From NCBI GenBank assembly GCA_947627815.1, contig CANQXN010000097.1, positions 1-6,453 of the forward strand: a stretch of 6,453 bases of DNA, written 5' to 3'. A program made the translations under genes and the position numbers. The notes under the pieces were generated by a model. That model had not been told where the DNA came from, did no database searches, and was given only the letters and a program-made list of their open reading frames with translations. Position 1 is the stretch's first letter, and each line of letters begins with the position of its first letter. Shown here in pieces: positions 1 to 6,316 of this stretch. The stretch is from an uncultured Clostridia bacterium. GTDB lineage: Bacteria; Bacillota; Clostridia; Oscillospirales; CAG-272.

Positions 1-7
1 TGTGTTT

Positions 8-13
8 CTCCTT
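8..13 (-). promoter_or_regulatory. Ribosome binding site for a gene beyond the window
   Basis: AAGGAG on the minus strand overlaps the TAA stop codon of the pseudouridine synthase gene and leaves 7 bases to the window edge. That is a normal spacing to a start codon, so a further minus-strand gene of the same operon probably begins at or just past position 1. No terminator hairpin fits in the remaining bases. The match is clear, but the downstream gene itself is not visible. Confidence 0.5.
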
Positions 14-809
14 ACAGCGGGATGTCGGGAAGGGCGTTTAATGTGATACTTTCGTTTGTGTCGGGGTGCGGGAAAGCAAGGCGGTAGGAAAAGAGCGCGA
101 TGTTATGCCCCTGTCCCCCCGCCGGTCGGTCGGCGGTCGGTGAAAATTTTCCGCCGCCGTAGCGGCTATCGCTCACAAGGGGCAGGCCGCGCGAGGCAAA
201 CTGCACGCGGATCTGATGGGTGCGCCCGGTTGCCAGCCGCACGGCAACAAGGCTCAGGCAAAGGGGACTTTGCCAGACCGCGAGCACGCGATAGGAAAGC
301 AGGGCTTCCCGGACGCCTTTGCGCTTTCTTTTGACGACATAGCTTTTGTTTCTCGCGGCGTCGCGAAAGAGCAGATCGGAGAGTGTGCCGGCGGGTGTAC
401 CCAAGGTTTCGACGGCGTCGCCGTGGCAGAGGGCGAGGTATTCTTTTTCCCATTCTCCCGCCGTCAGGGACTTTGTCAAAGCGGCGGCGCCGGGGGCGCT
501 TTTGGCATAGACCATCACGCCCGCCGCCGCCTCGTCGAGCCGATGCACGGGATAGACAAGCGTGCCGCAGGCGGCGGCAAGCCAGCTCACAAGGTTGGGC
601 TTTTCGCCTTTTTCATCTGGTGTAGAGAGCATTCCCGCCGGTTTGATCACGCAGACGATGGCGTTGTCTTCCCGCAGAATATGGGGTTCGGTTATGCCCG
701 TAAACGCGCGTTCTGCCAGCCGTCGGGGGTCGAGGCCGTCGAGGCTTTGACCCACTTCGGCGGGGGCGGTCGGAGGGTGGGGTGTCGGGGGGTGTGTCGG
801 CTTGTTCAT
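12..809 (-). CDS. RluA-family RNA pseudouridine synthase
   Basis: This 265-residue protein should isomerise specific uridines in rRNA or tRNA to pseudouridine in the cytoplasm. The catalytic domain starts near residue 44 (ILREDNAIVCVIKPAGM). The motif HRLDEAAAGVMVYAK at 89-103 carries the expected catalytic Asp92, and LATGRTHQIRVQF at 192-204 followed by a SRYGG segment (215-219) is the usual C-terminal signature. No N-terminal S4 RNA-binding domain is seen. The first 40 residues are instead low-complexity and rich in Pro, Thr and His. Two deviations: the common TSG after the catalytic HRLD is AAG, and the usual GD before the xxYGG stretch reads SD. The ATG lies 3 bases after the upstream stop and has no Shine-Dalgarno sequence, so translation probably depends on coupling; a start at the GTG of Val19 cannot be excluded. 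The family call is firm, but the target base cannot be named. Confidence 0.93.
   Translation of the reverse strand: MNKPTHPPTPHPPTAPAEVGQSLDGLDPRRLAERAFTGITEPHILREDNAIVCVIKPAGMLSTPDEKGEKPNLVSWLAAACGTLVYPVHRLDEAAAGVMVYAKSAPGAAALTKSLTAGEWEKEYLALCHGDAVETLGTPAGTLSDLLFRDAARNKSYVVKRKRKGVREALLSYRVLAVWQSPLCLSLVAVRLATGRTHQIRVQFASRGLPLVSDSRYGGGKFSPTADRPAGGQGHNIALFSYRLAFPHPDTNESITLNALPDIPL
754..800 (-). repeat. Imperfect short tandem repeat encoding a Pro/Thr-rich N-terminus
   Basis: On the minus strand the unit CCGACACACCCC recurs three times in degraded form, at intervals of about 12-15 bases (CCGACACACCCC, CCGACACCCC, CCGACCGCCCC). It encodes residues 4-16 of the pseudouridine synthase, PTHPPTPHPPTAP. 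The plus strand is correspondingly G-rich, with G tracts at 762-766, 775-777, 779-782 and 787-792. Such a tract is likely to vary in length between strains and to be dispensable for catalysis, because it lies outside the conserved domain; that is inference. Confidence 0.6.
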
Positions 810-812
810 CGT

Positions 813-2228
813 TCAATCGGTGAGGAGACCGCCGGCGTTTTTCATCGCCTGCCGCAGGCGGGAGGCGTAGAGCGCCAAAAAGGCGGCAAAAATCACCCGC
901 AGGATGAGGTCGATTGTGAAAAAGGGCGGAAACTGCACCTGAATCCAGGGGAAAAGGCCGTTTGACAGGCAGCTCAAAGCGGCCAGCGGCAAGAACCAGC
1001 GGTTCATTTTGCGAAGCGGCGTCTGAATGGCGGCAAGTTCCGCCGCCTCGTGCTGGCGGATCGCCTCGCTTTTGTCCTCTTGTGCGAGATTGCCTTCCGG
1101 CAAAATGGCGTAATGTTCGATGAGGTGATCGCAGAGCCATTTTATTATGAGGAAGAAAAGGAAAGCGGCGAGCGCGGCAAGGGAGGCCGCGACGGTGACA
1201 ATGACCAATTCGTCGCGCAGTTCAAAGGAGCGCTCGATGAGCGCGGCAATCGACTCCGAAAAGCCAAGCCCCGCGTCCTCGAGGCCGTTATAATGGGCGT
1301 CGGTAAAGCGATAGGCGAGGATCCAGGCCAAGGTCGAAAGGGCAAACCAGACCCCGGCGGCGACAAGGCCGCCTTTGACGAGTTTTTCGCCCTTCGCTTG
1401 CTTTTTGCCGCCGAAGAGCGCGAGGGTTTGCCCAGCGAATTCTTTTTTCATAAGCCAGAGCGAGAGGAAGAAAAGCACCGGCGCGACCATGGGCGGGATG
1501 AGGCTGTAGCCCTCGACTTTAAACTCCAAGAGGAAGAGGGCGGCGGCAAAGGCAAAGCTCATGGCAAGCGCCAGCCGGCGAAAAGGCGAGGCGCTTTCCT
1601 CGGCGGCAAGGCGCGCGGCCAATTCGCGTTGGCTTTTCACAAAAGGCGCGTCCTTTTTCGCCCGTCGCAGGGCGGCGACCAAAAGCGAGAGCCAGACAAT
1701 GCCGACGATCAGCACGGCGGCCGCCGCAAGCACGGTAAACGGCCAGCGGTAGCGCTGGAGATTCATGATGCCGTCGGCGCCCACCACGCCGTGTTCGCTG
1801 TCCGAAAGCAGGGTGAGGTCGGGCAGGACGCAAAACAGGGGCTTTATGATAAAGAAGACATAGGTCATGATTTTAGCGCCGCGCGCGTTTTTCGCCAAGG
1901 GTTCCACCCCCTCAAAAAAGGAAGCGGCAAAGGGGAGCGAAAAGAGAATTTCGAGCACGCCGAAGACCAGCGAGCCGATGAGAAGCATCAAGGCGTCGCC
2001 GTTTGCCAGGAGCATACAGAGGAAAAAGGCGGGGATTTTGACAAGCGAGAGGACAAAGAGCCGCCCCGCGCGCGCGCAGGCTTCCCCAATTTTTCCCGGC
2101 GCGCGGGAAACCGGCAAAAGGCCGTAGAGAATGAACCCCCAGCCGAGAGCGTCGGGCAGGATGTCGATCAAGTTGACATTCGGATTGAAAAGAAAGACCA
2201 AACCGGCGATAATCCAGGCGATGCGCAT
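813..2228 (-). CDS. Multi-pass membrane protein of unknown function (471 aa)
   Basis: I do not recognise a characterised family. The protein has about ten or eleven hydrophobic segments, near residues 2-16, 26-40, 58-74, 80-104, 118-135, 163-187, 216-235, 241-260, 285-306, 341-364, 410-428 and 436-456, some probably too short to cross the membrane. Charged linkers sit at 188-215 and 365-409; the latter, rich in Glu, Lys and Gln, may be a cytosolic loop. Near the N-terminus NPNVNLIDILPDALGW resembles a motif that, from memory, recurs in small clostridial membrane proteins, and a related motif occurs in the neighbouring 218-residue protein. The ATG has an excellent Shine-Dalgarno sequence 5 bases upstream. 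The gene begins 15 bases after the 218-residue gene and ends 3 bases before the pseudouridine synthase, so all three are probably co-transcribed. No catalytic or transporter signature is visible. The reading frame is convincing; the function is open. Confidence 0.88.
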   Translation of the reverse strand: MRIAWIIAGLVFLFNPNVNLIDILPDALGWGFILYGLLPVSRAPGKIGEACARAGRLFVLSLVKIPAFFLCMLLANGDALMLLIGSLVFGVLEILFSLPFAASFFEGVEPLAKNARGAKIMTYVFFIIKPLFCVLPDLTLLSDSEHGVVGADGIMNLQRYRWPFTVLAAAAVLIVGIVWLSLLVAALRRAKKDAPFVKSQRELAARLAAEESASPFRRLALAMSFAFAAALFLLEFKVEGYSLIPPMVAPVLFFLSLWLMKKEFAGQTLALFGGKKQAKGEKLVKGGLVAAGVWFALSTLAWILAYRFTDAHYNGLEDAGLGFSESIAALIERSFELRDELVIVTVAASLAALAAFLFFLIIKWLCDHLIEHYAILPEGNLAQEDKSEAIRQHEAAELAAIQTPLRKMNRWFLPLAALSCLSNGLFPWIQVQFPPFFTIDLILRVIFAAFLALYASRLRQAMKNAGGLLTD

Positions 2229-2233
2229 ACAAT

Positions 2234-2240
2234 CCTCCTT
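2234..2240 (-). promoter_or_regulatory. Strong Shine-Dalgarno of the 471-aa membrane protein
   Basis: AAGGAGG on the minus strand, 5 bases from the ATG at 2228, fixes the start of the 471-residue protein. It lies in the 15-base gap after the stop codon of the preceding gene, typical of genes within one operon. Confidence 0.85.
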
Positions 2241-2243
2241 CGG

Positions 2244-2900
2244 TCACTTTTCGCGTTTGAAGAGGCGATTCAGGACGGCGGAAAAGGGGTTGACCGGGCC
2301 TTCCGCGCTTTCCTCGCCCTCATAACAGATATACATATAGGCATTAAATGAGACAATTTCGCAATAAACAATATAGACGACGCCCACCAGCTGTTTGACG
2401 ATGCGGAAAATCTGCATCGAGCCGCTTTGCACGAGCGGCAGCGCCAACAGCGCGGTGATCGTGAGGAAAAGCTCCATGCCGTAGTTGACAAAGCCGAACA
2501 CGGCGGCGCGGCGGGCGCGCTTGGCGAGCTTGGGCAGTTCCACTTCGTTTGAAAGAGAGTAAATGCCGCTGAAAAGGAAGAAAAAAGCAAAGGGGCAAAG
2601 GAGGGCGGTCAGAAGGTCGCAGAGATTCAAAATCACGGCAAGCGCCGGCAGAAAGGGGGCGTAGAGCGAAAGCCCCGAGGCGATGAACTTGACCGCCCCC
2701 ACCGGCAGAAGCGCCATCATCCAGATTTTCCCCTTGCGAAAGCCGGGCGCGTAGGCCGAAAGGCGCAAGAGCGCCGTGAGCAGGAAGAGGTAGCCCGCCA
2801 GATCGGGAAAGGCGTCGATCCCCGTCCCGTACCCGTAATCGGTCGGGACATAGAGGCCGATCATCATTAAAAATCCGTAGAGCAAATAGCCGAATCCCAT
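2244..2900 (-). CDS. Multi-pass membrane protein of unknown function (218 aa)
   Basis: I do not recognise a characterised family. Hydrophobic segments lie near residues 4-18, 33-50, 59-80, 83-115, 132-158 and 165-192, giving about six membrane passes. A basic loop (KLAKRARRA, 124-132) follows the fourth, and the short polar C-terminal tail (193-218) ends in KREK. IDAFPDLAGYLFLL at 28-41 matches IDILPDALGWGFIL of the downstream 471-residue protein at 7 of 14 positions, suggesting a common N-terminal module. The ATG at 2900 is the only plausible upstream start: an in-frame TAA lies about 30 bases before it, with no ATG, GTG or TTG between. It has no good Shine-Dalgarno sequence, so translation may be weak or start internally, for example at Met12 or Met13. 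It begins 41 bases after secA with no clear terminator between, so it may be read from the secA promoter. The gene is probably real; its role is unknown. Confidence 0.85.
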   Translation of the reverse strand: MGFGYLLYGFLMMIGLYVPTDYGYGTGIDAFPDLAGYLFLLTALLRLSAYAPGFRKGKIWMMALLPVGAVKFIASGLSLYAPFLPALAVILNLCDLLTALLCPFAFFFLFSGIYSLSNEVELPKLAKRARRAAVFGFVNYGMELFLTITALLALPLVQSGSMQIFRIVKQLVGVVYIVYCEIVSFNAYMYICYEGEESAEGPVNPFSAVLNRLFKREK

Positions 2901-2941
2901 AGAGAACCGTCCAGAAACAAGCGTTTTTTGTTAAAAAATTG

Positions 2942-5740
2942 TCAATCGCGCGCGCCGCAGCAGTTTTTGTACTTTTTGCCGCTGCCGCAGGGGCAGGGAT
3001 CGTTGGGGCCGACTTTCGGCGTTTTGCGCACATAGGGCTGCGGCTTGGGCTTGGCGGCTTCCGCCGGTTTGGCGCGGCCTGCGCCGGTGCCGTTGCCCTG
3101 CCCTTCAAAGCCCGCCGAGGTGACTTTGGCGACCGACTCGCGCCGCAGGGGGGCGGCGCTTTCGCGCTTGACCACCGAAAGCAGCATCCGCACCGTATTT
3201 TCGCGGATCTCTTCCACCATCATGTCGAACATATCGGCGCCTTGCAGGCGGTATTCATCCACCGGGCTGCGCTGGGCGTAGGCGTTGAGATAGACCGAAT
3301 CCTTGAGGTCTTCCATGGCGTCGATGTGCGCCATCCAGGCGCGGTCGACACAGCGCAGGAGAATGACGCGCTCCACTTCCCGCAAGTCGTCGCCGAACAT
3401 GACTTCCTTTTCGCCATAGCGGGCAAGCGCTTTGTCGCAGAGCGTTTTTTCGATGTCTTCGCGCTTTAAGTGGGCAATTTCTTCCGGCGTATAGACAAGG
3501 TCGTTTTCGGTGAGCAGATAGCCGTAAAAGAAGTTGCGCAGTTCGGCGAAATTCCAATCTTCGGGGCGGTCGGCGGAGCAGAAATTGGCCACCGCCTGCG
3601 CCACGGTGCCTGTGATCATGGCGAGGATCTTTTCGTGGAGGTCGGCGCCGGAGAGCACCTCGTTGCGCTGGGCGTAAATGAGGTTGCGCTGTTGGTTCAT
3701 GACATCGTCGTAGGAGAGGACATTTTTCCGGCGCTCAAAGTTGATGCTTTCGAGCTTTTTCTGCGCCCGCTCGATGGCGCCCGACAAAAGCCCGGCGGCG
3801 ATGGGCTGATCTTCGCCGAAGCCCATGCGCGCCGCCATGCCGCCGATGCGCTCCGAGCCTGTGCCGAAGAGGCGCATGAGGTCGTCTTCCAGCGAGAGAT
3901 AAAAGCGGCTTTCGCCGGGGTCGCCCTGACGGCCGGAACGGCCGCGCAGCTGGTTATCGATACGGCGGCTTTCGTGGCGCTCGGTGCCGATGATGAAGAG
4001 GCCGCCGGCATCGCAGATTTCTTTCTTTTCGGGGGCGATTTCTGCCTCATATTTTGCGAACAATTCTTTATACACCACGCGGGCGGCCAGCACCTCTTCC
4101 GAGACGTTCACCGAGGAGCCGACGGCAAGGCCGATGACGTCCTCGTCATAACCTTGCTTTTTCATTTCCTGCCGCGCCAGAAATTCGGGGTTGCCGCCGA
4201 GCATGATGTCGGTGCCGCGCCCCGCCATATTGGTGGAAATCGTCACGCGGCCTTTTTTGCCCGCCATGGCGACAATTTCGGCCTCACGCTCGTGCTGTTT
4301 GGCGTTCAGCACCGTGTGTTTGATGCCCTGCATTTTCAACCGGCGGGAGAGTTCCTCGGATTTTTCAATGGAAACGGTACCCACCAGCACCGGCTGTCCC
4401 TTGGCCTGGCAGGCCTGCACCTGCCTGATGATGGCGTTGTATTTGCCGTTTACCGTGGTATAGACTTCGTCGTTATGGTCGATGCGGATCATCGGCATAT
4501 TGGTGGGGATTTCGACGACATCGAGGCCGTAAATTTCGCTGAACTCGTCCTCTTCGGTGAGGGCGGTGCCGGTCATGCCCGAGAGTTTTTCGTACATGCG
4601 GAAGTAGTTCTGGAAGGTGATGGTGGCGAGCGTTTTATTTTCCTTTTGCACCTTGACCCGCTCTTTGGCCTCGATGGCCTGATGGAGCCCATCGGAGAAG
4701 CGCCGCCCCGGCATAATGCGGCCTGTGAAGCTGTCGACAATCAGCACTTCGTTGTCCTTGACGAGATAGTCGACATCGAGTTTCATGATGCCGTAGGCCT
4801 TCATGGCCTGCGTCACATGATGGGCAATGGTGGCGTTTTCGGGGTCGGAATAGTTGGCAAGGCCGAAGTATTCTTCCACTTTGGCGACGCCTTTGGCGGT
4901 CAGTACCACGGTGCGCGCCTTTTCGTCGACGATGTAGTCGGCGTCGGGGTCGGCTTCGAGCGCGTCGGTGGACTGCTTTCTGTCCACTTCCTTGATGCGG
5001 AACTGCTTCATGCCCCGCACGAGCCGGTCGGTGCGGTCGTACATCTCGGTGGATTCTTCCCCTTCGCCCGAAATGATGAGCGGCGTGCGTGCTTCGTCGA
5101 TGAGGATGGAGTCGACCTCGTCGACGATGGCAAAGGCGTGGCCGCGCTGGGTGAGGTCTTTTTGATAGACCACCATATTGTCGCGCAGATAGTCAAACCC
5201 AAACTCGTTGTTGGTGCCGTAGGTGATGTCGGCCTGATAGGCGGCCTGCTTTTCCGCGCGGGTCTGCCCGTGCACGACAAGGCCGGTGGTAAGCCCCAAA
5301 AAGTTATAGACGCGCCCCATTTCTTCGGCGCCCAGCCGCGCCAAATATTCGTTCACCGTGACAATATGCACGCCTTTGCCGGCGAGCGCGTTGAGGTAGG
5401 AAGGCAGGGTCGCGACGATGGTTTTGCCTTCGCCGGTCTTCATTTCGGCGATGCGCCCCTGATGTAGGACGACGCCGCCCATGAGCTGCACCCGGAAAGG
5501 CCGTTTGCCTAAAACTCTGTCGCAGGCTTCGCGCACGAGGGCGTAGGCTTCCGGCAGAATGTCGTCGAGCGTTTCCCCCGCCGCGAGGCGCTGTTTAAAG
5601 GTATCGGTCATCGCGGTGAGTTCTTCGTCGCTTTTGGCTTTGTATTCGTCGGCAAGCGCCTCTATTTTGTCTACCGTCGGCAGGATTTTTTTGATCTGCC
5701 TTTGGCTGTAGGTTCCGAAAATTTTTGAAAACAATCCCAT
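2942..5740 (-). CDS. secA: Preprotein translocase ATPase SecA
   Basis: SecA binds preproteins at the membrane and uses ATP to push them through SecYEG. The 932-residue protein is complete. Walker A is MKTGEGKT (100-107) with Lys106, and Walker B is VDEVD (206-210), continuing into SILIDEARTPLIISG. Other landmarks are GFDYLRDNM (181-189), the preprotein cross-linking region around 225-375, TNMAGRGTDI (503-512), GTERHESRRIDNQLRGRSGR (585-604) with the arginine-finger motif, the scaffold start RKNVLSYDDVMNQQR (671-685), and the two-helix finger with its conserved tyrosine (AYAQR, 820-824). A Gly/Ala/Pro/Lys-rich linker (876-907) leads to the SEC-C zinc motif CPCGSGKKYKNCC (916-928). It is longer than the Bacillus protein (about 840), partly through a roughly 50-residue insertion near 525-575. 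The frame stays open to 5950, but the start is set at 5740 because MGLFSKIFG is the family N-terminus, AAAGAGG lies 6 bases upstream, and the promoter lies inside the extended frame. The neighbouring prfB of Bacillus is absent. Confidence 0.98.
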   Translation of the reverse strand: MGLFSKIFGTYSQRQIKKILPTVDKIEALADEYKAKSDEELTAMTDTFKQRLAAGETLDDILPEAYALVREACDRVLGKRPFRVQLMGGVVLHQGRIAEMKTGEGKTIVATLPSYLNALAGKGVHIVTVNEYLARLGAEEMGRVYNFLGLTTGLVVHGQTRAEKQAAYQADITYGTNNEFGFDYLRDNMVVYQKDLTQRGHAFAIVDEVDSILIDEARTPLIISGEGEESTEMYDRTDRLVRGMKQFRIKEVDRKQSTDALEADPDADYIVDEKARTVVLTAKGVAKVEEYFGLANYSDPENATIAHHVTQAMKAYGIMKLDVDYLVKDNEVLIVDSFTGRIMPGRRFSDGLHQAIEAKERVKVQKENKTLATITFQNYFRMYEKLSGMTGTALTEEDEFSEIYGLDVVEIPTNMPMIRIDHNDEVYTTVNGKYNAIIRQVQACQAKGQPVLVGTVSIEKSEELSRRLKMQGIKHTVLNAKQHEREAEIVAMAGKKGRVTISTNMAGRGTDIMLGGNPEFLARQEMKKQGYDEDVIGLAVGSSVNVSEEVLAARVVYKELFAKYEAEIAPEKKEICDAGGLFIIGTERHESRRIDNQLRGRSGRQGDPGESRFYLSLEDDLMRLFGTGSERIGGMAARMGFGEDQPIAAGLLSGAIERAQKKLESINFERRKNVLSYDDVMNQQRNLIYAQRNEVLSGADLHEKILAMITGTVAQAVANFCSADRPEDWNFAELRNFFYGYLLTENDLVYTPEEIAHLKREDIEKTLCDKALARYGEKEVMFGDDLREVERVILLRCVDRAWMAHIDAMEDLKDSVYLNAYAQRSPVDEYRLQGADMFDMMVEEIRENTVRMLLSVVKRESAAPLRRESVAKVTSAGFEGQGNGTGAGRAKPAEAAKPKPQPYVRKTPKVGPNDPCPCGSGKKYKNCCGARD

Positions 5741-5746
5741 GGGGTG

Positions 5747-5753
5747 CCTCTTT
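5747..5753 (-). promoter_or_regulatory. secA ribosome binding site
   Basis: AAAGAGG on the minus strand lies 6 bases before the ATG at 5740. Together with the promoter at 5772-5800, it decides the secA start against the longer open frame that reaches 5950. Confidence 0.8.
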
Positions 5754-5771
5754 CCATATTCATTCAGTTTG

Positions 5772-5800
5772 ATTATACCACACAAGCCTTTATTTTGCAA
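5772..5800 (-). promoter_or_regulatory. Housekeeping-sigma promoter of secA
   Basis: On the minus strand, TTGCAA (5795-5800) serves as the -35 box and matches TTGACA at 4 of 6 positions. A 17-base spacer follows, then a perfect TATAAT (5772-5777). TGG directly precedes TATAAT and gives the extended -10 form TGnTATAAT. Transcription should start near 5765, leaving a 5' leader of about 25 bases with room for the ribosome binding site and little else. This looks like a strong constitutive promoter, with no visible riboswitch or attenuator in the leader. Confidence 0.85.
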
Positions 5801-5805
5801 CAGAG

Positions 5806-5862
5806 CTGGGGGAAACTTTTTGGAAAAAAGTTTCCCCCAGACCCCTTTCAAAAACTTTTGAA
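5806..5862. repeat. Intergenic inverted repeat (16-bp perfect stem plus short palindrome)
   Basis: CTGGGGGAAACTTTTT at 5806-5821 and its exact reverse complement at 5825-5840 form a perfect 16-bp stem with a 3-base loop. ACCCCTTTC follows, then the palindrome TTCAAAA-AC-TTTTGAA (5847-5862). I recall this core, with the ACCCC-type extension, as a dispersed intergenic repeat in gut Clostridia; that is memory and was not searched. Read as protein on the minus strand it gives QKFLKGVWGKLFSKKFPPA, which explains why the frame upstream of secA stays open. It ends 5 bases before the secA -35 box and is not followed by a T tract on the minus strand, so it is unlikely to be a simple terminator for the upstream gene. 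Confidence 0.8.
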
Positions 5863-5869
5863 CGAAAAG

Positions 5870-5917
5870 AAAAATAAAAAAGTCCCTCAAGTCTTTCCGC
5901 GGTGAAAGACTGAGGGA
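5870..5917 (-). terminator. Rho-independent terminator of the 110-aa membrane protein gene
   Basis: On the minus strand, TCCCTCAGTCTTTC (5917-5904) pairs with GAAAGACTTGAGGGA (5897-5883), leaving one bulged A (plus-strand position 5889) and a 6-base loop. The stem has 14 pairs. It is followed by C and a T-rich run (TTTTTTATTTTT), the classical layout of an intrinsic terminator. It lies 57 bases past the stop codon of the 110-residue gene and isolates secA from that transcript. Confidence 0.85.
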
Positions 5918-5960
5918 AAGGCGCCCCCTGATAAGCGTTTTTGCTGTCAAGGGGCGCTTT
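5918..5960. terminator. GC-rich hairpin beside the terminator; possible plus-strand terminator
   Basis: GCGCCCC (5921-5927) pairs with GGGGCGC (5951-5957). The stem continues inward with TGA/TCA and AGC/GCT interrupted by small internal loops, and the apical loop is T-rich. On the plus strand five T residues (5958-5962) follow the stem, as in an intrinsic terminator for rightward transcription. On the minus strand it is followed only by CCTTTCCC, so it would not terminate well in the direction of the genes. No rightward gene ends here, so its purpose is unclear: it may stop antisense transcripts, or stabilise the 3' end of the 110-residue gene's mRNA. Confidence 0.5.
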
Positions 5961-5974
5961 TTGTGCGATGTATC

Positions 5975-6307
5975 TTATTTTCCGTCCGATTGGCCTTTTG
6001 AGACACTTTTCAAATAATATATCACAAAGGCAAGATTCATGACAATGCCGGATATCACAAAGGAAATCGCTAATTTGACAACAGCATTCACATCAAGTGA
6101 AAAAATTCCTTCTATGGCCTTAAACAACAAAAGACATACAAGGATAGAGGCCAAAAACGCACAAGTGCTTATCACCATGCTGACCCACCACTTCTTTAAC
6201 GGCAACTGTCTTTTTACAAAACAAACCCGGTAAAGAAGGATGGCGTTAATGAGCGTGCCATAGAACGGCAAAAAAACAGATACGATGAGCCATTTGCGAT
6301 TGATCAT
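5975..6307 (-). CDS. Small membrane protein of unknown function (110 aa)
   Basis: I do not recognise the family. There are three clear hydrophobic segments, near residues 6-30, 41-64 and 76-99, with a basic loop (VKRQLPLKKWW, 31-41) after the first and a polar, Lys-containing tail (100-110). The positive-inside rule would put the 31-40 loop in the cytoplasm. A good Shine-Dalgarno sequence (GGGAGG) lies 9 bases before the ATG and a strong terminator follows, so the gene appears to stand alone as one transcription unit. Its base composition differs from the neighbours: hand counts of two 60-base lines (6001-6120) give about 33 and 37 % GC, against about 68 % in a sample line of secA (3901-3960). 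That may mean recent acquisition, or an AT bias common in small membrane proteins rich in Ile, Phe and Lys. The start and frame are well supported, the function is not. Confidence 0.82.
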   Translation of the reverse strand: MINRKWLIVSVFLPFYGTLINAILLYRVCFVKRQLPLKKWWVSMVISTCAFLASILVCLLLFKAIEGIFSLDVNAVVKLAISFVISGIVMNLAFVIYYLKSVSKGQSDGK

Positions 6308-6316
6308 TGTCTACAA

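Noticed and set aside
216..965. A 249-codon open frame on the plus strand opposite the pseudouridine synthase
   Set aside because: The minus strand carries conserved RluA motifs; this frame shows none and is a shadow of codon bias.
1050..2351. A 433-codon open frame on the plus strand opposite the 471-aa membrane protein
   Set aside because: The translation is highly charged (Lys, Glu, Arg, Gly) with no fold-like pattern, while the minus strand gives a coherent membrane protein with an excellent ribosome binding site.
2901..2941. Possible terminator between secA and the 218-aa gene (TTTTTT-GTT-AAAAAA)
   Set aside because: The stem is only six A-T pairs, with no GC pairs and no separate T tract, so it should not terminate transcription efficiently.
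3470..5467. A 665-codon open frame on the plus strand opposite secA
   Set aside because: It is fully antisense to an unmistakable SecA. Its translation is rich in Gly, Ala, His, Phe and Val in the way typical of complementary frames in GC-rich genes, and it has no recognisable domain.
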